The notes under the pieces were generated by a model that saw only the letters and a program-made list of their open reading frames with translations, had not been told where the DNA came from and searched no databases. A stretch of DNA of 5,178 bases from an uncultured Mediterraneibacter sp. (GTDB lineage Bacteria; Bacillota; Clostridia; Lachnospirales; Lachnospiraceae): assembly GCA_934418295.1 (NCBI GenBank), contig CAKRWZ010000098.1, positions 1 through 5,178 on the forward strand, written 5' to 3'. Shown one piece after another: positions 1 to 4,265 of this stretch. Both the position numbers and the translations under genes were made by a program. Every line of letters starts with the position of its first letter. The stretch's first letter is position 1.

Positions 1-539
1 TTCTTAGCCCATCCAAGCCAGCCATATTTCTGTACATACGTACGATAATATACATCATAATACTTAGAAAGATCACCGGTTAGTTTAATCTTAACAGCTT
101 CCATTCCATGCGATCCATCTGCTGATCCTGAAAATTCACCAGTTTCAGACCATCCGGTCCAGCCTGTACCAGACAGATATGACGCATATTGAATCGACCC
201 TTTTGGCTGATTCACTGCATCTACATTCTGATTCAGATATAAAGTGATGCCCTTCAGACGTTTGCTTTTACCAGTGGTACCAACTACACCGCCCTGTGCT
301 ATATTGCCAGTCTTTCCTGATCCCTGTATCTGTCCGGAATAATAAAAGTCGCTGCTGTTATATCCCTGAACATAAGTTATTCCTGATGTAGAAGGTGCTT
401 CCTCTCCTTTTTTCACCAGTTTAATCTTCATGGCTTCAATACGTTTACAAAGGTCTGTAGTACCTGCAATAGCATCATCGCCGCCACATACATAACCAGT
501 CCAGCCGACTTTCGCAAGATGCAGGCTGTAATATACATC
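1..539 (-). pseudogene. 5'-truncated ChW-repeat surface protein fragment (3' end off window)
   Basis: An open frame of 179 codons reads off the left edge. It contains clostridial hydrophobic ChW repeats: a partial repeat at about residues 1-42 (GWTGY ... AGTT ... KRIEAMKIKL), a divergent one at 54-103 (VGTTGKSKRLKGITLYL), a good one at 112-155 (GTGWTGWSETGEFSG ... GMEAVKIKL), and the start of another at 156-179 (YYDVYYRTYVQKYGWLGWAK). ChW repeats are found in secreted or cell-surface proteins of Clostridia and are thought to serve in adhesion or substrate binding. The frame begins inside a repeat: TAG at 540-542 immediately precedes the D-V-Y-Y stretch, and no signal peptide, start codon or ribosome binding site is present. 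The first in-frame ATG (429-431) lies in the middle of the repeat. Upstream, the same frame leads back to the stop of the PAP2 gene with no ChW similarity. I infer a remnant left by deletion or recombination. A nonsense change alone would not explain the missing upstream part. The repeat assignment is firm; the decay is likely. Confidence 0.8.
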
Positions 540-584
540 CTAATGGATCCAAGTCACTTCGTTTCCTGTTCTTTCCACTTTTCT

Positions 585-1127
585 TCAATCCGGCTTTCCG
601 TCCGGTGCTTTTTTCATGATTTTTAGGGCCAAAAACGCTGCCAGACTTCCGATCAATATGCCAGCCATAACGTCTGTCGGATAATGTACCCCCACATACA
701 ATCTTGAAAACGCGATCAGCGCTGCCAATACGACTGCTGAAATACCGTATTTCTTCGGCAAAGTCCGAAGATACACCACTGCTGCCGCAAAAGATGCACA
801 AGAATGCCCAGACGGGAAAGAAAAATCTGTCGGTTTTGCGATCAAAATCTTGAGTCCTTCCACCACTTCATAAGGACGTGTCCGTGCCACTGCATTTTTC
901 AAAATGACATTGGTACACAGCGCTCCGATTCCCAGTGCGATCAGCGCCGTGATTCCGGCTCTTCTCGTCTTTTCCGAAACGAAAAGCGCCAAAGATACTG
1001 CGATCCAAAACCAGCCGCCGTCTCCCAGCCATGTAACAAATTTCCAAAACGGTGTCATCCACTCTTGCCGGATCACTTCTTGGATCCAGAGCAAACATTT
1101 TCCATCCAATGCCAACAACATATTCAT
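585..1127 (-). CDS. PAP2-family membrane phosphatase (undecaprenyl-diphosphatase-like)
   Basis: This 180-residue integral membrane protein carries the complete PAP2 phosphatase signature. Motif C1 is K77-x6-R84-P85, C2 is P105-S-G-H-S109, and C3 is S141-R142-x5-H148-x3-D152. H148 is the expected nucleophile and H108 the general acid. Hydrophobic segments lie at about 34-50, 57-76, 109-121, 128-146 and 152-171. Small bacterial PAP2 proteins of this size, such as BcrC and PgpB relatives, remove phosphate from lipid pyrophosphates on the outer face of the membrane. Undecaprenyl pyrophosphate recycling is the likeliest role, but phosphatidylglycerol phosphate or another lipid cannot be excluded. 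The start is supported by GGGAGG (1135-1140) seven bases upstream. The gene is divergent from the acetyltransferase and has no hairpin terminator behind it; the broken ChW fragment follows on the same strand. I found no convincing promoter on the minus strand in the gap at 1128-1218. Family is certain; substrate is inferred. Confidence 0.93.
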   Translation of the reverse strand: MNMLLALDGKCLLWIQEVIRQEWMTPFWKFVTWLGDGGWFWIAVSLALFVSEKTRRAGITALIALGIGALCTNVILKNAVARTRPYEVVEGLKILIAKPTDFSFPSGHSCASFAAAVVYLRTLPKKYGISAVVLAALIAFSRLYVGVHYPTDVMAGILIGSLAAFLALKIMKKAPDGKPD

Positions 1128-1146
1128 TGAAATCCCTCCCGACTAT

Positions 1147-1175
1147 TTGCCTTTTTTCTTTCGTTGTTTTATGAT
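1147..1175 (+). promoter_or_regulatory. Candidate sigma-A promoter for the GNAT gene
   Basis: TTGCCT at 1147-1152 and TATGAT at 1170-1175 are separated by 17 bases. They match the TTGACA/TATAAT consensus at 4/6 and 5/6 positions. Transcription would start near 1182, giving a leader of roughly 37 bases before the ATG at 1219. The spacing is ideal and no competing site is seen in this short gap. Confidence 0.55.
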
Positions 1176-1218
1176 AAGAAAAGATTTTATTAGTTCTGTT
1201 TTGAGAAAGGAGAACATT

Positions 1219-1815
1219 ATGATTCCTTCTACGATCTCACTTCGTCCGGCCACCGAAAAAGATGCCGAAGCACTTTTAGAGATTTATGCACCTTATGTAA
1301 CCAATACAGCCATCACTTTTGAATATACGATTCCTTTCCCGGAGGAATTTCGCAGCCGTATTTCAAACACTTTACGAACTTACCCTTATCTCGTGGCGGA
1401 ACAAGACCAGGAGATCCTGGGATACGCTTACACCGGCCCTTTTAAATCGAGAGCCGCATACGACTGGTCTGTTGAAACTTCGATCTACCTGAAAATGGGA
1501 CGCAGAAAACAAGGAATCGGAAAACGGTTATACCAGGCGCTGGAAACCGTTTCCAAAGCCCAGCACATCCTAAATATGAATGCCTGCATCGCTTATCCGG
1601 AAACCGAAGATGAATATTTGACCAAAAACAGTGTAGAATTCCATTCGCATCTCGGATATCAGATGGTCGGAAAATTCCATTCCTGCGGATGCAAATTCGG
1701 CAGATGGTACCATATGGTCTGGATGGAAAAAATGCTTGGGGAGCATCCCGCTGATCCGGAACTCATCATTCCATTTTCCAAACTGAAACTGCCGGATCTC
1801 AACCAAATCTTTTAA
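1219..1815 (+). CDS. GNAT N-acetyltransferase, phosphinothricin/methionine sulfoximine acetyltransferase-like
   Basis: This 198-residue protein belongs to the GNAT acetyltransferases of the Pat/Bar/MnaT type. These transfer acetyl from acetyl-CoA to the amino group of amino-acid analogues such as phosphinothricin or methionine sulfoximine. Family landmarks in order are an N-terminal LRPATEKDAEALLEIYAPYV (8-27), ITFEY (32-36), GYAYTGPFKSRAAYDWSVE (68-86), the acetyl-CoA loop R96-x-x-G99-x-G101, NACIAYP (121-127), and FHSHLGY ... VGKFHSCG ... GRWYHMVWMEK (141-171). The 27-residue tail looks ordinary for Firmicute members. The frame stays open upstream to 904, but the start at 1219 is clear: AAAGGAG (1206-1212) sits six bases before it and the family similarity begins there. 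The gene is monocistronic by context. Its stop lies 25 bases from the aroK stop on the other strand and no terminator is visible between them. The natural substrate is unknown; resistance to the named analogues is family knowledge, not shown here. Confidence 0.92.
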   Translation: MIPSTISLRPATEKDAEALLEIYAPYVTNTAITFEYTIPFPEEFRSRISNTLRTYPYLVAEQDQEILGYAYTGPFKSRAAYDWSVETSIYLKMGRRKQGIGKRLYQALETVSKAQHILNMNACIAYPETEDEYLTKNSVEFHSHLGYQMVGKFHSCGCKFGRWYHMVWMEKMLGEHPADPELIIPFSKLKLPDLNQIF

Positions 1816-1840
1816 AATTTCTGTCATATTTTCAAAGAAT

Positions 1841-2365
1841 CTATGGCAGCTGGTCTGCGATCTCCTGACAGATCAGGGATATTTTCTTTCCGTCTGTATC
1901 AACAATCAGATCTGCCGCCCTTTCGTATTTTTCTCTTCTTTCTTCCATCATATTTTGAATTGCTTCCAACGAATGGTTTTTCTGAAGAAGCGGTCGGTTC
2001 TGGCTTTTCTTTGTGCGTTCCAAAATACATTCCGGACTTGCCGTCAACAACACGACTTTTCCATTCCGTTTCATCTCTTTTACATTCTCTTCTCGCAGAA
2101 CTGCACCACCTCCACAAGAAATTATTTTATTTCTATAGTTTTGTATTTCTTTTAAAAGATTTGTTTCGCATTCTCTAAAATACTTTTCTCCTTTTTGTTC
2201 AAATATCTCCGGAATACGCATTCCTTCCCTTTCTTCAATCTCCCTGTCCATCTCCACGATTTCCATGCCGTATCTTCTGGACAAATGCTTTGCGATCGTA
2301 GACTTTCCGGTCCCCATAAACCCGATCAATACAATATTGTATGGAAACATTCGCTCTTCTGCCAT
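1841..2365 (-). CDS. aroK: Shikimate kinase
   Basis: This 174-residue cytoplasmic kinase phosphorylates the 3-hydroxyl of shikimate with ATP, the fifth step of the pathway to chorismate and the aromatic amino acids. The Walker A loop is G15-F-M-G-T-G-K-S-T23. The acidic strand-2 motif is E38-M-D40, with D40 expected to contact shikimate. Other landmarks are the F-R64-E-C-E arginine, the G85-G-G87 shikimate-binding loop, the lid arginine R124 in RPLL, and the C-terminal R143-x3-Y147 ... AAD adenine-side motif. The length is typical of single-domain AroK. The first acid of the usual D-x-D is Glu here, a conservative change. GAGAGG lies about four bases before the ATG at 2363-2365; Met6 is a less well supported alternative start. 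A promoter at 2449-2477 would give a leader of about 77 bases. The gene stands alone, apart from other aro genes within the window. Confidence 0.96.
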   Translation of the reverse strand: MAEERMFPYNIVLIGFMGTGKSTIAKHLSRRYGMEIVEMDREIEEREGMRIPEIFEQKGEKYFRECETNLLKEIQNYRNKIISCGGGAVLREENVKEMKRNGKVVLLTASPECILERTKKSQNRPLLQKNHSLEAIQNMMEERREKYERAADLIVDTDGKKISLICQEIADQLP

Positions 2366-2448
2366 TTTCCTCTCTCCCGTATCACCCTATATTTTTATTT
2401 CAGCCTTCCGGCGTGTTCCGAAAAACTGCTGTTCTTCTTTTCTTCTCC

Positions 2449-2477
2449 ATCATAACGTTATTTTTTCATTTTGTCCA
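2449..2477 (-). promoter_or_regulatory. Candidate sigma-A promoter for aroK
   Basis: Read on the minus strand, TGGACA (2477-2472) and TATGAT (2454-2449) are separated by exactly 17 bases. Each matches the consensus at 5/6 positions. The expected start is near 2442, leaving about 77 bases of purine-rich leader before aroK. I see no strong hairpin or attenuator in that leader. Confidence 0.65.
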
Positions 2478-2562
2478 CTTCCCCCTTATTTCCATTTTCT
2501 TCTTTTCCATCTTACGTTTTTTCTGTTTTTCTATTTCTTTTTGTTTCCGCATTGCCAAACAC

Positions 2563-2592
2563 TTCCTTTTCTGCCATCTTTCATGTTATAAT
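2563..2592 (+). promoter_or_regulatory. Candidate extended -10 promoter for the NSS transporter
   Basis: A perfect TATAAT at 2587-2592 is preceded by TG plus one base (2584-2586), the extended -10 form. The -35 is weak (TTCCTT at 2563-2568, 18-base spacer), which extended -10 promoters tolerate. The start would be near 2599, about 50 bases before the transporter ATG. The rest of the 284-base gap 2366-2649 is pyrimidine-rich on this strand and also carries the aroK promoter; I see no gene in it. Confidence 0.6.
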
Positions 2593-2603
2593 AATTCGCT
2601 GAC

Positions 2604-2616
2604 AGGTTTCAAACCT
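2604..2616. promoter_or_regulatory. 13-base perfect dyad, possible operator
   Basis: AGGTTTCAAACCT is a perfect inverted repeat (6-base arms, one central base). It starts about five bases after the expected transcription start of the transporter promoter, a common operator position. It could equally be chance or a weak leader hairpin. No regulator gene is present in the window. Confidence 0.25.
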
Positions 2617-2649
2617 AAATACTGTTTAAAGAAACTAAAGGGAGAGAAT

Positions 2650-4020
2650 ATGGAACAGGAAAGATTTAAATCAAGATTAGGGTTCATCCTGCTTTCTGCC
2701 GGATGTGCCATCGGAATCGGAAATGTATGGAAATTCCCATACATGGCCGGACAGGGCGGTGGAGGCGCTTTCGTCCTTTTCTATTTATTATTTTTGGTCA
2801 TTTTGGGACTTCCCATTATGACAATGGAGTTTTCCGTGGGACGCGCCAGCCAGAAAAGCCCGGTCAAAGCCTATCAGGCGCTAGAAAAACCCGGCCAAAA
2901 ATGGCACCTGCACGGATACGCCACTCTGATCGGATGCTATCTGTTGATGATGTTTTACACCACTGTATCCGGATGGATGCTGCATTATTTTTACATGACA
3001 GCCACCGGCAAATTTGAAGGCTTGAGCTCTGACGCGGTTTCAGCCGAATTCAGCAACATGCTTTCAAAACCGGGGATCATGGCTTTCTGGATGATCTTAG
3101 TCGTGATCATCGGTATTTTCGTCTGCATGAAGGGACTTCAAAACGGACTGGAAAAAGTTACAAAAGTCATGATGGTCACTCTTTTTGTAATCATGATCAT
3201 CCTTGCCATCAACAGCTTTTTCATGCCAGGCGCAAAAGAAGGCTTATCCTTCTATTTGATCCCTGATTTTCAGCGAATGAAAGAACTTGGTATCCTGAAT
3301 ACCATGGTCGGCGCCATGAACCAGGCCTTTTTCACTTTGAGCCTTGGAATCGGTGCAATGGCAATCTTCGGCAGCTACATCGACAAAAAGTACACCCTGG
3401 CCGGCGAATCCGTCCGTATCATCTGCCTGGACACTTTCGTTGCGATCACTTCCGGTCTGATCATCTTCCCGGCCTGCTTTACCTACAACGTAGATCAGAC
3501 AGCCGGCCCAAGCCTGATCTTCATCACGCTGCCAAATATTTTTACACACCTGCCGCTGGGACGCCTGTGGGGAAGCCTTTTCTTCCTGTTCATGTCCTTC
3601 GCTGCTTTATCTACGGTTTTCGCCGTATTTGAAAACATTATCCGCTGTGACATGGAACTGATGAAATGCAGCCGTAAAAAAGCCAGCCTGTTGAATCTGT
3701 TCCTGATCATCCTTTTATCATTGCCTTGCGTATTCGGATACAACATTTGGGCATGGGATGGTTTCAGCATCTTCGGCGGAGCGATCCTGGATCTGGAGGA
3801 TTTCCTTGTAAGCAACATCTTCCTGCCTTTGGGTTCGCTGATTTACCTGCTCTTCTGTGTCACCCGATACGGTTGGGGCTGGAAAAATTATCAGACAGAA
3901 GCCAACACCGGAAAAGGTCTCAAGATCAAAGATTGGGCAAGACCTTATGTTACTTACGTTCTTCCGCTCATCGTGATCTTCATTTTCGGTTACGGAATTT
4001 ACAGCAAATTTTTCCAGTAA
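2650..4020 (+). CDS. Neurotransmitter:sodium symporter (NSS/SLC6) family amino-acid transporter
   Basis: This 456-residue inner-membrane protein of the LeuT/Tyt1/TnaT kind is expected to import an amino acid with sodium. TM1 contains the unwound motif A20-I-G-I-G-N25-V-W-K-F-P30 followed by GQGGGGAF (34-41). N25 and A20 match the sodium ligands N27 and A22 of LeuT by my hand alignment. TM3 keeps the substrate-binding tyrosine (Y103). TM6 has FFTLSLGIGA (227-236). TM8 has S321-T322 at the second sodium site. D384 before TM10 matches the outer-gate Asp, while its partner is K28 instead of Arg. Helices lie at about 11-32, 40-64, 90-116, 143-160, 168-190, 216-242, 254-275, 303-331, 346-364, 384-405 and 432-452, giving the 11-helix form usual in bacteria. 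The frame is open back to 2341, but AGGGAG (2639-2644) five bases before 2650 and the family start fix this ATG. The substrate is unknown; an aromatic or branched-chain amino acid is plausible. No terminator precedes the tRNA gene behind it. Confidence 0.93.
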   Translation: MEQERFKSRLGFILLSAGCAIGIGNVWKFPYMAGQGGGGAFVLFYLLFLVILGLPIMTMEFSVGRASQKSPVKAYQALEKPGQKWHLHGYATLIGCYLLMMFYTTVSGWMLHYFYMTATGKFEGLSSDAVSAEFSNMLSKPGIMAFWMILVVIIGIFVCMKGLQNGLEKVTKVMMVTLFVIMIILAINSFFMPGAKEGLSFYLIPDFQRMKELGILNTMVGAMNQAFFTLSLGIGAMAIFGSYIDKKYTLAGESVRIICLDTFVAITSGLIIFPACFTYNVDQTAGPSLIFITLPNIFTHLPLGRLWGSLFFLFMSFAALSTVFAVFENIIRCDMELMKCSRKKASLLNLFLIILLSLPCVFGYNIWAWDGFSIFGGAILDLEDFLVSNIFLPLGSLIYLLFCVTRYGWGWKNYQTEANTGKGLKIKDWARPYVTYVLPLIVIFIFGYGIYSKFFQ

Positions 4021-4025
4021 AAAAC

Positions 4026-4054
4026 TTGACAAATCCACCCCCTCATATTATACT
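4026..4054 (+). promoter_or_regulatory. Near-consensus sigma-A promoter for tRNA-Trp
   Basis: TTGACA (4026-4031, 6/6) and TATACT (4049-4054, 5/6) are separated by 17 bases, the best promoter in the window. It begins five bases after the transporter stop. Transcription would start near 4061, about 12 bases before the mature tRNA 5' end. Such strength is typical for stable RNA genes. Confidence 0.85.
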
Positions 4055-4072
4055 GGTCTAGTGACTGATTGA

Positions 4073-4143
4073 AGGGGATTGGTCAAGTGGTATGATAGGG
4101 GTCTCCAAAACCTTTGGCGGGAGTTCGATTCTCTCATCCCCTG
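4073..4143 (+). tRNA. trnW: tRNA-Trp (anticodon CCA)
   Basis: This 71-base sequence folds as a full cloverleaf. The acceptor AGGGGAT/ATCCCCT pairs 7/7 with discriminator G at 4143. The D-stem is GTCA/TGAT around a 7-base loop holding GG. The anticodon stem is GGGGT/ACCTT around loop CTCCAAA (anticodon 4105-4107), the variable loop has four bases, and the T-stem is GGGAG/CTCTC with loop TTCGATT. Bacterial Trp identity elements A1-U72, G73 and CCA are all present. Tertiary partners T8-A14, G15-C48 and G18G19-T55C56 are intact, so it should be functional. Oddities are two G-U pairs at the top of the anticodon stem, a G10-U25 pair, and a D-arm (GGTCAAGTGGTAT) that resembles glutamate tRNAs more than the usual AGTTCAA type of tRNA-Trp. 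The 3' CCA is not encoded and must be added afterwards. It has its own promoter and terminator. Confidence 0.94.
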
Positions 4144-4149
4144 CTGACT

Positions 4150-4192
4150 AAAAAGTCAGAAACCTTGATTTTCAAGGCTTCTGACTTTTTTT
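4150..4192. terminator. Rho-independent terminator, probably bidirectional
   Basis: The arms AGTCAGAA (4154-4161) and TTCTGACT (4179-4186) plus CCTTGA/TCAAGG (4163-4168/4172-4177) form a 15-position stem with one A-C mismatch and a three-base loop. Seven T's (4186-4192) follow on the plus strand, ending the tRNA-Trp transcript and any read-through from the transporter. A run of five A's (4150-4154) on the other side provides a T-run for the minus strand, so it can also end the convergent collagen-like gene that stops at 4266. Confidence 0.92.
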
Positions 4193-4265
4193 ATCTGGAT
4201 TATTCTGTTGTAGTCAAGTATGCAGTCCAGCAGGAATCGTTCCGTTTTCAATCATCACGGCATCC

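Noticed and set aside
475..801. Minus-strand open frame overlapping PAP2 and the ChW fragment
   Set aside because: It is an out-of-frame shadow of both; the Cys/Arg-rich sequence has no family features.
904..1218. Upstream extension of the acetyltransferase frame to 904
   Set aside because: It is antisense to the PAP2 gene, has no GNAT similarity, and a strong ribosome binding site marks 1219.
1816..1840. Terminator between the convergent acetyltransferase and aroK genes
   Set aside because: The 25 bases contain no GC-rich hairpin with a T-run; transcripts probably overlap or end inside the opposing gene.
2466..2552. 28-residue Lys/Glu-rich minus-strand reading frame beginning MRKQKEIEK
   Set aside because: It is what any A/G-rich strand would encode, overlaps the aroK -35 region and lies upstream of the aroK start site, so it is not a convincing leader peptide.
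2341..2649. Upstream extension of the NSS transporter frame to an ATG at 2341
   Set aside because: The extension is low-complexity Phe/Ser-rich translation of a pyrimidine tract, overlaps the aroK start, and precedes the promoter and ribosome binding site that support 2650.
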